Shown here: positions 1 to 6,638 of the stretch, piece by piece
Layout: the number at the start of each line of letters is the position of its first letter
Numbering within the stretch: position 1 is the first letter of the stretch
Assembly: GCA_002317175.1 (NCBI GenBank)
Contig: DCJA01000005.1
Coordinates: 21,123 to 30,551 of the forward strand
Length of the DNA: 9,429 nt
Direction: 5' to 3'
Source of the DNA: Lachnospiraceae bacterium UBA1712
GTDB lineage: Bacteria > Bacillota > Clostridia > Lachnospirales > Lachnospiraceae
Notes under the pieces: generated by a model
Told to the model about the DNA's origin: nothing
What the model saw: only the letters and a program-made list of their open reading frames with translations
Database searches by the model: none
Program-made: the position numbers and the translations under genes

Positions 1-44
1 TATAAAAAATGACCATTGTATGGTCTTATGAGAAAGGGATAATA

Positions 45-2216
45 ATGGATAGAGCAAAAGCAAGGGAATTAGCTACAGCACTTGTAGACCAGATGACATT
101 GGAGGAGATGGCTGAGCAGCTTAGATATGATGCTCCGGCGATTGAAAGATTAGGAGTTAATGAATATAACTGGTGGAGTGAGGGACTTCATGGTGTAGCA
201 AGGGCAGGATGCGCAACAGTATTTCCACAGGCTATTGGTATGGCTGCTTCTTTTGATGATGAATTGATTAAAGAAGAGGCAGATGTTATTTCAACAGAAG
301 CTCGTGCAAAATATAATGCATATACTGCAGAGGGAGACAGAGACATATATAAGGGACTTACACTCTGGTCACCAAACATTAATATATTCAGAGATCCTCG
401 CTGGGGAAGGGGACATGAGACATTGGGAGAAGATCCATATCTTACAAGCAGACTTGGAGTTGCATTTGTAAAAGGACTTCAGGGAGATGGCGAAGTAAGA
501 AAAATTGGAGCTTGTGCAAAGCATTTTGCGGTTCATTCAGGTCCAGAAGCACTTAGACATTACTTTGATGCCAAATCGGATATGAAAGATATGTGGGAGA
601 CTTATTTACCAGCATTTGAGACATTGGTTCTTGAGGGTGATGTGGAGTCAGTAATGGGTGCATACAACAGAACTAATGGTGAGCCATGCTGTGCTAATAC
701 ATATCTTATGGAAGATGTTCTTAGAAAAGAATGGGAATTTGAAGGACATTTTGTATCTGACTGCTGGGCGGTAAAAGATTTCCATGAGAATCATAAGGTA
801 ACTGCTACTTCAGAGGAGAGCGCTGCTCTTGCACTTAAGAAAGGCTGCGACCTTAACTGTGGATGTACATATAGATCTATTCTTGCAGCATATGATCAGG
901 GACTAATAGATAAGGAAGATATTAGAAAAGCAGCAATTAATCTGTTCACAACAAGATATCTTCTTGGAGAATTTGAAGAAAATGAGTATGATAAGATTCC
1001 TTACGAAGTGGTAGAGTGTAAGGAACACCTCGATATTGCAAGAAAAGCTGCAGAAAAAAGCGTTGTAATGCTTAAGAATGATGGAGTTTTGCCTCTTAAA
1101 CTTGCAAATGTTAATACAATCGGTGTTATTGGACCAAATGCTGACAGTAGAAAGGCTCTTATGGGCAACTACCATGGAACAGCATCAAGATATACGACAG
1201 TCCTTGAAGGCATTCAGGATTTTGTAGGCGATGATGCAAGAGTACTTTATTCACTTGGTTCACATCTTTTCCTTGATAAGGAGGAGCCGCTTGCAAAGGA
1301 AGATGACAGAATTGCTGAAGCGGTGATAGTTGCAAAGCATTCAGGTGTAGTTGTACTTTGTCTTGGTCTTGATGAAACGCTTGAAGGTGAAGAGGGAGAT
1401 ACAGGTAACTCATATGCTTCTGGAGATAAAAATGACCTCATGCTTCCAAAATGCCAGCAGAGACTACTGGATGCAGTTCTTGCAGTTGGCAAGCCAGTTG
1501 TAGTATGCATGATGGCCGGTAGTGCAATAGATATGAGTGTAGCTCAGGATAAGGCAGATGCTATTCTTCATTGTTGGTATCCTGGAGCACAGGGTGGTAA
1601 GACTGTTGCAGATATTCTTTTTGGAAAGGTATCTCCATCAGGCAAGCTTCCGCTTACATTCTATAAGAATGATGATCTTAATAATATGCCTGGATTTGAA
1701 GATTACGCCATGAAGGGCAGAACATACAGATATTTTGAAGGAAAGCCTCTTTATCCATTTGGATATGGTCTTACATATGCTGATGTTAAGCTTGAAGCTG
1801 CTTCCTGTGATGCAAGCTATACTAAGCTTGCTGAGAAGATTGATGCAGGTCTTGATGCAGCAGACAGTGCTAAAGAGAAATATGAAGTAATGATGGAAAG
1901 CGAAGCTACAGTAACAGTAAAGCTTAGCAATAGTTCATCAATTGATGCAGAGGAAGTTATTCAGGTATATGCAAAGGTTGATAGCACCAATGAAACAACT
2001 AATGGAAAACTTGCAGCATATAAGAGAGTAGCAATTAAGGCTGGAGAGACCAAGGAAGTTGCAATACCAGTAGCAAATAAGGCTTGGCTTGTAGTAGATG
2101 AGAGTGGCAAGAGAGTAACAGGAGATGCTAAGGCTACTATTATCGTAAGTCTTAATGGTGTTAATAAATGTGAAGTTAATAACAATGGTGCAAATATGAT
2201 TACAATGGAGATATAG
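45..2216 (+). CDS. Glycoside hydrolase family 3 beta-glycosidase (beta-glucosidase/xylosidase type)
   Basis: Retaining exo-glycosidase of family GH3, removing terminal beta-linked sugars (glucose, xylose or arabinose) from oligosaccharides. Numbered from the ATG at 45, the order is: TIM-barrel domain with WWSEGLHG (43-50), RDPRWGR (116-122) and KHF (159-161); the nucleophile aspartate D239 in VSDCWA; an alpha/beta sandwich with the acid/base candidates E447/E449 in a GLDETLEGEEGD stretch; and a C-terminal fibronectin III-like domain (about 620-705), with no PA14 insert. The usual R of the ExExxDR pattern is T here. There is no signal peptide, so the enzyme is probably cytoplasmic and acts on imported oligosaccharides. 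An ATG at 9 is in frame, but AGAAAGGGA (31-39) sits correctly for 45. Length (723 aa) is normal for the family. It lies 3 bp from the next gene. Substrate cannot be fixed from sequence alone. Confidence 0.93.
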   Translation: MDRAKARELATALVDQMTLEEMAEQLRYDAPAIERLGVNEYNWWSEGLHGVARAGCATVFPQAIGMAASFDDELIKEEADVISTEARAKYNAYTAEGDRDIYKGLTLWSPNINIFRDPRWGRGHETLGEDPYLTSRLGVAFVKGLQGDGEVRKIGACAKHFAVHSGPEALRHYFDAKSDMKDMWETYLPAFETLVLEGDVESVMGAYNRTNGEPCCANTYLMEDVLRKEWEFEGHFVSDCWAVKDFHENHKVTATSEESAALALKKGCDLNCGCTYRSILAAYDQGLIDKEDIRKAAINLFTTRYLLGEFEENEYDKIPYEVVECKEHLDIARKAAEKSVVMLKNDGVLPLKLANVNTIGVIGPNADSRKALMGNYHGTASRYTTVLEGIQDFVGDDARVLYSLGSHLFLDKEEPLAKEDDRIAEAVIVAKHSGVVVLCLGLDETLEGEEGDTGNSYASGDKNDLMLPKCQQRLLDAVLAVGKPVVVCMMAGSAIDMSVAQDKADAILHCWYPGAQGGKTVADILFGKVSPSGKLPLTFYKNDDLNNMPGFEDYAMKGRTYRYFEGKPLYPFGYGLTYADVKLEAASCDASYTKLAEKIDAGLDAADSAKEKYEVMMESEATVTVKLSNSSSIDAEEVIQVYAKVDSTNETTNGKLAAYKRVAIKAGETKEVAIPVANKAWLVVDESGKRVTGDAKATIIVSLNGVNKCEVNNNGANMITMEI

Positions 2217-2219
2217 ACT

Positions 2220-2474
2220 ATGAAATATACATACAAAACATCAGGAACATGTGCAGCAGCTATTACTTTTGATATCGAAGGAGATACAATTACTGATATT
2301 CAGTTTACGGGTGGATGTAATGGTAATCTCAAGGCTATCAGTAAACTTGTGGATGGTATGACTGTCGAAGAAATAGAGAGCAAGTTACTTGGAAACACAT
2401 GCGGAATGAAAAATACAAGCTGTGCAGACCAGCTGGCTAAAGGTGTTAGAGCTGCATACGAAGAAATCAAATAA
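2220..2474 (+). CDS. TSCPD domain-containing small protein (TIGR03905 type)
   Basis: An 84-residue protein made of a single TSCPD domain, the small fold also found at the C-terminus of some class II ribonucleotide reductases. Visible features are an N-terminal GTCAAAITFDIEGD stretch, the GGCNGN motif near residues 31-36, and NTSCADQLAKG near 62-72, which matches the TSCPDQL signature with A in place of P. Five cysteines are present (C11, C33, C61, C68 and nearby), suggesting metal or thiol chemistry, but the function of stand-alone members is not established. It begins 3 bp after the GH3 stop, with GGAGA at 2207-2211 inside the end of that gene, so the two are probably translated from one transcript. 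Confidence 0.87.
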   Translation: MKYTYKTSGTCAAAITFDIEGDTITDIQFTGGCNGNLKAISKLVDGMTVEEIESKLLGNTCGMKNTSCADQLAKGVRAAYEEIK

Positions 2475-2494
2475 GTATTAGAGATTATTGGCAG

Positions 2495-3640
2495 ATGAAC
2501 ACAATAGAACTAATGGCTCCATGTCACTTTGGCCTGGAGTCTGTTTTGAAGAAAGAAATAATTGATCTTGGTTACGATGTAAGCCTTGTCGAGGACGGAA
2601 GAGTTACTTTTATTGGGGATGGCGAAGCAATATGCAGGGCCAATATTGGTCTTAGAACAGCTGAAAGAGTGCTTATCAAAGTAGGTCAGTTTCATGCAGA
2701 GACTTTTGAAGAACTGTTTCAGGGAACAAAGGCTATTCCATGGGAGAACTATGTCCCTATGAATGGTAAGTTCTGGGTTACCAAGGCAGCAAGCGTAAAG
2801 AGCGCATTGTTTAGCCCATCAGATATTCAGTCCATTATGAAAAAAGCTATGGTTGACCGAATGAGTCAGACTTATAAGCTGACACATTTTCCAGAAGATG
2901 GTGCATCTTTTCCTGTCAGAGTGTTTATACATAAGGATGAAGTAACTGTAGGTATAGATACAACGGGAGAATCACTTCACAAAAGAGGATACAGAAAGCT
3001 GACAGCTAAGGCTCCAATAGCAGAAAATCTTGCAGCAGCACTTATTATGCTTTCACCATGGAAGAAGGACCGTATATTGGTGGATCCATTTTGTGGATCA
3101 GGAACATTTCCTATAGAAGCAGCTATGATGGCGGCTAATATTGCACCAGGTATGAACAGACATTTTACAGCTGAAAGCTGGACACATCTTATCGATACGA
3201 ATACCTGGGAAGACTGTTTTGAAGAAGCAAGGGAAGAGGTCAATCTTGACATCGAATGTGATATTCAGGGATATGATCTGGATGATGAGATGGTTAATAT
3301 TGCAAGACAGAATGCCAAGCTTGCTGGCGTGGACAAATTGATCCATTTTCAGAAACGTGACGTTGCCGCTATGTCTCATCCGAAGAAATATGGATTTATT
3401 ATTACGAACCCACCATATGGTGAGCGTATCATGGAAAAGGATGAACTGGCTGGTCTTTATACGGTGATTGGCGAAAGATATAAGGCACTGGATAGTTGGT
3501 CGCTGTATATGATTACTGCATTTGATCAGGCAGAAAAATATATAGGTAGAAAAGCGGATAAAAATAGGAAGATTTATAACGGAATGATGAAAACTTATTT
3601 TTATCAGTTTATGGGACCAAAGCCACCAAAAAGACAGTAA
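2495..3640 (+). CDS. THUMP-domain class I SAM-dependent RNA methyltransferase (RlmL/YpsC family)
   Basis: Predicted S-adenosylmethionine-dependent methyltransferase of COG0116, related to the N-terminal half of E. coli RlmKL (23S rRNA m2G2445) and to Bacillus YpsC. The N-terminus IELMAPCHFGLE is typical of the group. A THUMP RNA-binding region covers about residues 50-155. The Rossmann methylase follows, with the SAM-binding motif DPFCGSGTFPIEAA (197-210), an acidic end of strand 2 at GYDLDDEM (259-266), and the catalytic NPPYGER (305-311). At 381 aa it is the usual size for the stand-alone form. There is no strong Shine-Dalgarno before 2495; the start is chosen because the N-terminal motif aligns with the family. 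It sits 20 bp after the TSCPD gene and 16 bp before rdgB. The exact target guanosine is inferred. Confidence 0.92.
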   Translation: MNTIELMAPCHFGLESVLKKEIIDLGYDVSLVEDGRVTFIGDGEAICRANIGLRTAERVLIKVGQFHAETFEELFQGTKAIPWENYVPMNGKFWVTKAASVKSALFSPSDIQSIMKKAMVDRMSQTYKLTHFPEDGASFPVRVFIHKDEVTVGIDTTGESLHKRGYRKLTAKAPIAENLAAALIMLSPWKKDRILVDPFCGSGTFPIEAAMMAANIAPGMNRHFTAESWTHLIDTNTWEDCFEEAREEVNLDIECDIQGYDLDDEMVNIARQNAKLAGVDKLIHFQKRDVAAMSHPKKYGFIITNPPYGERIMEKDELAGLYTVIGERYKALDSWSLYMITAFDQAEKYIGRKADKNRKIYNGMMKTYFYQFMGPKPPKRQ

Positions 3641-3656
3641 GAGCTGAGAGGACGTT

Positions 3657-4265
3657 ATGGATATTATTTTTGCAACAGGAAACATGGGTAAAATGCGTGA
3701 GATTAGAGATATCATGCAGGATATGGATGTTCAGATATATTCTATGAAGGAAGCTGGTATAGCTGCTGATGTAGTGGAAGATGGCAGTACATTTATGGAA
3801 AATGCATTTATTAAGGCCAGAGCTATAGCACAAAACGCAAGGGACAAGGGTCTCGATGCAGTTGTTATATCAGATGATTCAGGGCTGGTGGTAGATGCAC
3901 TTAATGGAGAGCCTGGAATCTACTCAGCAAGATACATGGGAGAAGACACATCATACACTATTAAGAATGCCAATATTATCCAAAGACTTGAGGGTGTTGA
4001 GGATGAGAAGAGATCGGCTCGTTTCGTGTGCGCAATAGCAGCAGTATGGCCTGATGGTACAGAGAAATCTGCAGAGGCAACATACGAAGGAAGAATTGGC
4101 TACGAAGAAAAAGGTCCAAATGGTTTTGGTTATGATCCTATATTCTATCTTCCAGACAGAAATTGTTACTCGGCAGAACTTGATCCTGATGAGAAGAACA
4201 GAATAAGTCATAGAGGTAAGGCACTTGAGGCAATGAAGGCAATTCTTAAAGAGATGGGAATGTAA
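3657..4265 (+). CDS. rdgB: RdgB/HAM1 XTP/dITP diphosphatase
   Basis: Inosine-triphosphate pyrophosphatase family enzyme that hydrolyses XTP, ITP and dITP to monophosphates, cleaning the nucleotide pool of deaminated purines. All family signatures are present: ATGNMGK at residues 6-12 (phosphate contact), ENAFIKA at 48-54, SDDSGL at 72-77 (metal-binding acidic residues), GEPGIYSARY at 84-93, GFGYDPIF at 156-163, and ISHRGKA at 183-189 (base recognition). The length of 202 aa is standard. AGAGGA (3647-3652) precedes the ATG with good spacing. The stop overlaps the start of the phosphoesterase gene by one base. The rdgB-phosphoesterase order matches ysnA-ysnB in Bacillus subtilis, supporting both calls. 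Confidence 0.96.
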   Translation: MDIIFATGNMGKMREIRDIMQDMDVQIYSMKEAGIAADVVEDGSTFMENAFIKARAIAQNARDKGLDAVVISDDSGLVVDALNGEPGIYSARYMGEDTSYTIKNANIIQRLEGVEDEKRSARFVCAIAAVWPDGTEKSAEATYEGRIGYEEKGPNGFGYDPIFYLPDRNCYSAELDPDEKNRISHRGKALEAMKAILKEMGM

Positions 4266-4750
4266 TGAAGATACTGATTGTAAGTGATACTCATAGAAAA
4301 AATGATTTATATTTGAAACTGTGCGAAGAACTTGCGCCACTTGATATGGTAATTCACTGTGGAGATATTGAAGGAAGTGAATATATCATTAATGAGGCGG
4401 CTAAATGCCCGGTGAAAATGGTTGCTGGAAACAATGACTTCTTTGCAGATACAAAGCGTGACGAAGAATTTAGAATAGGACAGTATAATATCTGGCTTAC
4501 TCACGGTCATCATTTTTATGTTTCGATGGACAATGAGATATTAAAGGATGAAGCTAGAAGCCGTGGAATAGATATTGTTATGTATGGGCACACACATAAA
4601 CCGGTAATAGATATTGATGACGACATCATAGCTCTTAATCCAGGAAGCCTTACTTATCCACGTCAGGAGGGCAGACTTCCAAGTTATATAATCATGGAAA
4701 TTGATGAAAATGGAGAGGCCAATTTCCAGCTAAAATACATCGAAAAATAA
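4265..4750 (+). CDS. YfcE/YsnB-type metallophosphoesterase
   Basis: Small calcineurin-like phosphoesterase (TIGR00040 group) with a di-metal centre. Metal ligands are visible in order: D8 and H10 in SDTH, D34 in GDIE, N56 in GNND, H80 and H82 in THGHH, and H109 and H111 in YGHTH; the conserved NPGSLTYPR follows at about 124-132. At 161 aa it is a complete single-domain protein. E. coli YfcE acts on phosphodiester model substrates in vitro, but the physiological substrate is unknown. Its ATG overlaps the rdgB TAA by one base (TAATG), which indicates translational coupling. No clear terminator follows it before the tRNA promoter; an A-rich stretch begins right after the stop. Confidence 0.93.
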   Translation: MKILIVSDTHRKNDLYLKLCEELAPLDMVIHCGDIEGSEYIINEAAKCPVKMVAGNNDFFADTKRDEEFRIGQYNIWLTHGHHFYVSMDNEILKDEARSRGIDIVMYGHTHKPVIDIDDDIIALNPGSLTYPRQEGRLPSYIIMEIDENGEANFQLKYIEK

Positions 4751-4773
4751 TTAGAAAAAAATAAAAAAAATTG

Positions 4774-4802
4774 TTGACAACATATGTGCTTTTACATATA
4801 AT
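4774..4802 (+). promoter_or_regulatory. Consensus sigma-A promoter of the tRNA operon
   Basis: TTGACA at 4774-4779 and TATAAT at 4797-4802 match the consensus at all 12 positions and are separated by exactly 17 bp. An A-rich stretch at 4751-4770 just upstream has the position and composition of an UP element. Tandem promoter elements of this quality are typical of stable-RNA operons, and the first tRNA starts 20 bp after the -10 box. Confidence 0.93.
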
Positions 4803-4821
4803 ATAACTTGCGTTGAGACAA

Positions 4822-4896
4822 CGGGGTGTGGCTCAGCTTGGCTAGAGCGCCTGGTTTGGGACCAGGAGGTCGCAGGTTCGAATCCTGTCACCCCGA
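4822..4896 (+). tRNA. tRNA-Pro(TGG)
   Basis: A seven-pair acceptor stem forms between CGGGGTG (4822-4828) and CACCCCG (4889-4895), followed by discriminator A. The anticodon stem CCTGG/CCAGG encloses loop TTTGGGA with anticodon TGG at 4857-4859. The T arm CAGG-TTCGAAT-CCTG is canonical. CCA is not encoded. It is the first gene of the array. Confidence 0.97.
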
Positions 4897-4929
4897 CTGA
4901 ATTTTGATAATTCAATAATTATTTTATAT

Positions 4930-5000
4930 GCGGGTGTAGTTCAATGGTAGAACACTAGCCTTCCAAGCTAGATACGTGGGTTCGATTCCCATCACCCGCT
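4930..5000 (+). tRNA. tRNA-Gly(TCC)
   Basis: Acceptor GCGGGTG (4930-4936) pairs fully with CACCCGC (4993-4999), with discriminator T. Anticodon stem CTAGC/GCTAG encloses loop CTTCCAA, giving anticodon TCC at 4962-4964. CCA is not encoded. Confidence 0.97.
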
Positions 5001-5003
5001 CTC

Positions 5004-5022
5004 TCAGTTTCTATGAGACTGA
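5004..5022 (+). repeat. Spacer hairpin between tRNA-Gly and tRNA-Arg
   Basis: TCAGTTTC (5004-5011) pairs with GAGACTGA (5015-5022) over 8 bp including one G-T pair, with a TAT loop. No T-run follows, so it is more likely an RNA processing or spacer structure than a terminator. Confidence 0.5.
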
Positions 5023-5044
5023 TTTATACGGTTTATCCGGATAC

Positions 5045-5118
<74 letters not shown>

Positions 5119-5128
5119 CTAAATATGA

Positions 5129-5152
5129 CCTTACATTCAATAGAGTGTAAGG
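5129..5152 (+). repeat. Spacer hairpin between tRNA-Arg and tRNA-His
   Basis: A 10-bp stem forms between 5129-5138 and 5143-5152 (CCTTACATTC against GAGTGTAAGG, one T-G pair) with the loop AATA. The downstream ACTTATTTTA is T-rich but not a clean terminator tract, so a processing or attenuation role is equally possible. Confidence 0.5.
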
Positions 5153-5163
5153 ACTTATTTTAT

Positions 5164-5238
5164 GGTGGATATAGCGCAGTTGGTTAGCGCGCCAGATTGT
5201 GGCTCTGGAGGCCCAGGGTTCGAATCCCTGTACCCACC
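5164..5238 (+). tRNA. tRNA-His(GTG)
   Basis: The extra G(-1) at 5164 faces C73 at 5238, the hallmark of histidine tRNA. Acceptor GTGGATA (5165-5171) faces TACCCAC (5231-5237), which pairs except for an A-C mismatch between 5169 and 5233. Anticodon stem CCAGA/TCTGG encloses TTGTGGC with GTG at 5199-5201. The T arm CAGGG/CCCTG is perfect. CCA is not encoded. Confidence 0.95.
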
Positions 5239-5240
5239 TT

Positions 5241-5278
5241 CTTTTGCGGATATGCAAAAGCATGGTCGTTAGTACCAT
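5241..5278 (+). repeat. Two spacer hairpins between tRNA-His and tRNA-Gln
   Basis: CTTTTGC (5241-5247) pairs perfectly with GCAAAAG (5254-5260) around a 6-nt loop. Directly after it, ATGGT (5262-5266) pairs with ACCAT (5274-5278). They are probably spacer or processing structures; neither has a T-tail. Confidence 0.45.
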
Positions 5279-5283
5279 TATAA

Positions 5284-5355
5284 TGGGCTATCGCCAAGCG
5301 GTAAGGCACAGCACTTTGACTGCTGTATTCGCTGGTTCGAATCCAGCTAGCCCAG
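5284..5355 (+). tRNA. tRNA-Gln(TTG)
   Basis: Acceptor TGGGCTA (5284-5290) pairs fully with TAGCCCA (5348-5354), discriminator G; the T1-A72 first pair is typical of glutamine tRNA. Anticodon stem CAGCA/TGCTG encloses CTTTGAC with TTG at 5316-5318. CCA is not encoded. Confidence 0.96.
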
Positions 5356-5385
5356 TTAAGGCAGTGTGTCTTTTTTTAATTGAAT

Positions 5386-5458
5386 GGGATATTAGCTCAG
5401 GTGGTAGAGCACTTGACTTTTAATCAAGTTGTCCGGGGTTCGAATCCCCGATGTCTCA
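5386..5458 (+). tRNA. tRNA-Lys(TTT), host of an integration site
   Basis: Acceptor GGGATAT (5386-5392) pairs with ATGTCTC (5451-5457), with two G-T wobbles; discriminator A. Anticodon stem CTTGA/TCAAG encloses CTTTTAA with TTT at 5419-5421. The T arm is CGGGG/CCCCG. The gene is complete although an insertion starts in its 3' end: the sequence from 5439 to 5460 recurs exactly at 7374-7395. Confidence 0.96.
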
Positions 5459-5460
5459 TT
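5439..5460 (+). repeat. Left attachment-site repeat (attL) in the tRNA-Lys 3' end
   Basis: Twenty-two bases covering the T loop, the 3' half of the T stem, the acceptor 3' strand and two bases beyond are identical to 7374-7395. Tyrosine recombinases commonly use exactly this part of tRNA genes, and integration restores a complete tRNA. The att role is inferred from the repeat; the repeat itself is seen directly. Confidence 0.8.
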
Positions 5461-5468
5461 TTCAGATG

Positions 5469-5507
5469 GCTTCAAACTCAGTATTTAAGCGGGTTTGGAG
5501 CTTTTTT
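5469..5507 (+). terminator. Rho-independent terminator of the tRNA operon
   Basis: GCTTCAAACTC (5469-5479) pairs with GGGTTTGGAGC (5491-5501) over 11 bp including G-T pairs, with an 11-nt loop, and is followed by six T (5502-5507). It lies 10 bp after tRNA-Lys and ends the array. Confidence 0.85.
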
Positions 5508-5529
5508 GTTTCTCAAAAAGATATGAAAA

Positions 5530-5551
5530 TTTGGGTCACCTTTGGGTCACC
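5530..5551 (+). repeat. Tandem 11-bp repeat, candidate left arm sites
   Basis: TTTGGGTCACC occurs twice head to tail (5530-5540 and 5541-5551). Each copy contains GGTCACC, an odd-centred palindrome. The same core appears as a pair at 7297-7303 and 7309-7315 near the other end of the island. Direct repeats one helical turn apart, inside an att core, are what arm-type sites of a tyrosine integrase look like; that role is inferred. Confidence 0.6.
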
Positions 5552-5627
5552 TGAGCTTTTTTATGGTAAAATGTAACCTGTGAGTATTGTTGTGGTAAGT
5601 CTTTTATAGTTGATATAAATATAAAAG

Positions 5628-5650
5628 AAGCTTTTAAAAAAGCTTTTAAA
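5628..5650 (+). repeat. AAGCTTTT tandem/inverted repeat upstream of the membrane protein gene
   Basis: AAGCTTTTAAA occurs at 5628-5638 and again at 5640-5650. AAGCTTTT (5628-5635) also pairs with AAAAGCTT (5638-5645) as a tight 8-bp hairpin. Its role is unknown; it could affect mRNA stability or bind a regulator. The rest of 5552-5690 shows no reading frame I can support. Confidence 0.4.
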
Positions 5651-5695
5651 GATGAAAGTTATTCGTAAGCAATAAATAGAAGAGAGTTGATGTTA

Positions 5696-6148
5696 ATGAG
5701 CAACTTACATTTTAGGTTAATGGGATATCATACCAAAATTGAAAAATATAACAATATTAAGTGTTATTTGTTTTATTTAGGAATAGCAAGCTTATTTTTT
5801 AATATGTGTATATGCATTGGAGCAGAAAATACAAATACCAATGATACCTTGTCCCAGATCATTTATCTGATAATATTTACTGTAATACAGTGTGGGGCAT
5901 TGGTAGCAGATATTAAACTAACAAAGAAAAACTGGCTATATGAATATGAGATATTTAGAATAGAATCAGAAGATCTGGAACGTAAGAAAAGCGTTGCAGC
6001 AATAAAAGGTGAGGTACTTCCTGAATACATACTTAATAAGGAAATCAAAGCACCGGAATCTATCCATTTTAACGTTCGAAAGTATGTAAGCCTTTTGGTT
6101 ATAAATATTGTGGTTATTATTATATGGTTTATTAAAGTGAAATCGTAA
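5696..6148 (+). CDS. Hypothetical three-helix membrane protein
   Basis: I do not recognise this family. The 150-residue product has hydrophobic segments at about 23-42, 54-72 and 130-146, suggesting three membrane helices. A charged stretch of about 55 residues (74-128, rich in K and E) lies between helices 2 and 3. The charge pattern near helix 1 and the lysine-rich C-terminus do not decide topology. In-frame starts exist at TTG 5687, ATG 5690 and ATG 5696; the purine stretch GAAGAGAG (5679-5686) is best spaced for 5696. Base composition is more AT-rich than the flanking housekeeping genes, consistent with acquired DNA. It is the first gene inside the tRNA-Lys island, with about 66 bp and an apparent new promoter separating it from the next gene. 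Confidence 0.7.
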   Translation: MSNLHFRLMGYHTKIEKYNNIKCYLFYLGIASLFFNMCICIGAENTNTNDTLSQIIYLIIFTVIQCGALVADIKLTKKNWLYEYEIFRIESEDLERKKSVAAIKGEVLPEYILNKEIKAPESIHFNVRKYVSLLVINIVVIIIWFIKVKS

Positions 6149-6181
6149 CTATTATGTTTTAATGAAATAAATTTTTCTTGA

Positions 6182-6190
6182 TGATATAAT
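6182..6190 (+). promoter_or_regulatory. Extended -10 promoter for the small frameshifted gene
   Basis: TGA followed by TATAAT (6182-6190) is a perfect -10 box with an upstream TGN extension. The region where a -35 box would lie is poor, which is common for extended -10 promoters. It lies about 45 bp before the ATG at 6235. Confidence 0.5.
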
Positions 6191-6234
6191 GAACTTTAGA
6201 AGTAGGTTATGACTTGGCAATGGAGGTAATTATC

Positions 6235-6506
6235 ATGATGTTTCCATTTATGACATTAGATAATAATACTGAAGTAGTTCATTCTGACTTGCAGCCGGAT
6301 GGACGTGTTAAGGTTTATATTGAAACGCCTGATGAAAAAGATGGATTTCATCATGCTGTTTGCTGGCTTCCTGAATATAAATGGGAAGATGTTGATGGAT
6401 ATGTGGACTCTGAAATGAAACGCTACAAAAGTTTGTAGTTGATAATGCACATCTAATCATGGAGTTTGCTAGTGAAGGAGGTTTTCTGAATGCCTCAAAT
6501 CTTTAA
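6235..6506 (+). pseudogene. Small conserved-looking hypothetical gene broken by a -1 frameshift
   Basis: Translation starts at ATG 6235 behind GGAGG (6222-6226). The first frame reads MMFPFMTLDNNTEVVHSD and continues through a GFHHAVCWLPEYKWEDVDGY region to a stop at 6436-6438, 67 residues. The frame shifted back by one base at the four-A run (6427-6430) continues without a stop as KFVVDNAHLIMEF then ASEGGFLNASNL, ending with TAA at 6504-6506. The join makes a sensible protein of about 90 residues, so one A has probably been lost from the run. No function is known to me; the acidic, compact composition resembles small proteins often carried near toxin-antitoxin genes. Programmed slippage is a less likely alternative because no classical slippery heptamer is present. 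Confidence 0.6.
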
Positions 6507-6522
6507 AAATGGAACATATTGA
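6490..6522 (+). pseudogene. Start of a small gene, ending early at TGA
   Basis: AAGGAGG (6475-6481) is the strongest Shine-Dalgarno in this part and sits 8 bp before ATG 6490, which overlaps the restored end of the previous gene. The reading frame gives MPQIFKNGTY and then TGA at 6520-6522. After that codon the frame stays open to 6642, overlapping the toxin promoter. The opening resembles the start of some DUF4160 proteins, but the rest does not, so this is probably the 5' stub of a lost gene rather than a functional peptide. Confidence 0.35.
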
Positions 6523-6558
6523 ATCACCGTAGGCGAGAAGAAATTCCCGCCATTTTTA
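6504..6558. repeat. 9-bp inverted repeat around the gene stub
   Basis: TAAAAATGG (6504-6512) is the exact reverse complement of CCATTTTTA (6550-6558), with 37 bp between. The inner GGCG (6532-6535) and CGCC (6548-6551) could pair in an alternative fold. It may serve as a weak bidirectional terminator between the small gene and the toxin promoter; this is uncertain. Confidence 0.35.
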
Positions 6559-6592
6559 TTAATAGCAAATGTAAGAAAAGAAAAATTGACTA

Positions 6593-6638
6593 TTGACAAT
6601 ATGTTGGATACGACATATTCTGTATATAAGAGGTATAT
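6593..6638 (+). promoter_or_regulatory. Promoter and candidate operator of the toxin-antitoxin operon
   Basis: TTGACA (6593-6598) is followed after 17 bp by TATTCT (6616-6621), a 4/6 match to the -10 box. GTATAT is repeated directly at 6622-6627 and 6633-6638, 11 bp apart (about one helical turn), between the -10 box and the toxin ATG. ATAC (6608-6611) and GTAT (6622-6625) are also inverted. These are plausible binding sites for the antitoxin, which autoregulates in this family; the binding is inferred. Confidence 0.5.

Noticed and set aside
3098..3715. Long open frame on the minus strand (205 codons) opposite the RNA methyltransferase and rdgB
   Set aside because: It lies fully antisense to two genes with clear motifs, has no ribosome site, and its product shows no recognisable domain and looks like reversed coding sequence.
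5358..5377. Terminator between tRNA-Gln and tRNA-Lys (short stem AAGGC/GTCTT with T-run)
   Set aside because: The stem is only 5 bp with a G-T pair, and it would separate tRNA-Lys from the sole visible promoter; at most a weak attenuator.
5199..5423. Plus-strand open frame across tRNA-His, Gln and Lys
   Set aside because: It runs through three certain tRNA genes and has no protein-like features.
5530..5551. CRISPR-like repeat unit
   Set aside because: Two immediately adjacent 11-bp copies with no spacers and no cas genes; not a CRISPR array.
6427..6440. Programmed -1 ribosomal frameshifting in the small island gene
   Set aside because: The A-run does not fit the X-XXY-YYZ slippery pattern in the zero frame and no clear stimulatory pseudoknot follows; a lost base is simpler.
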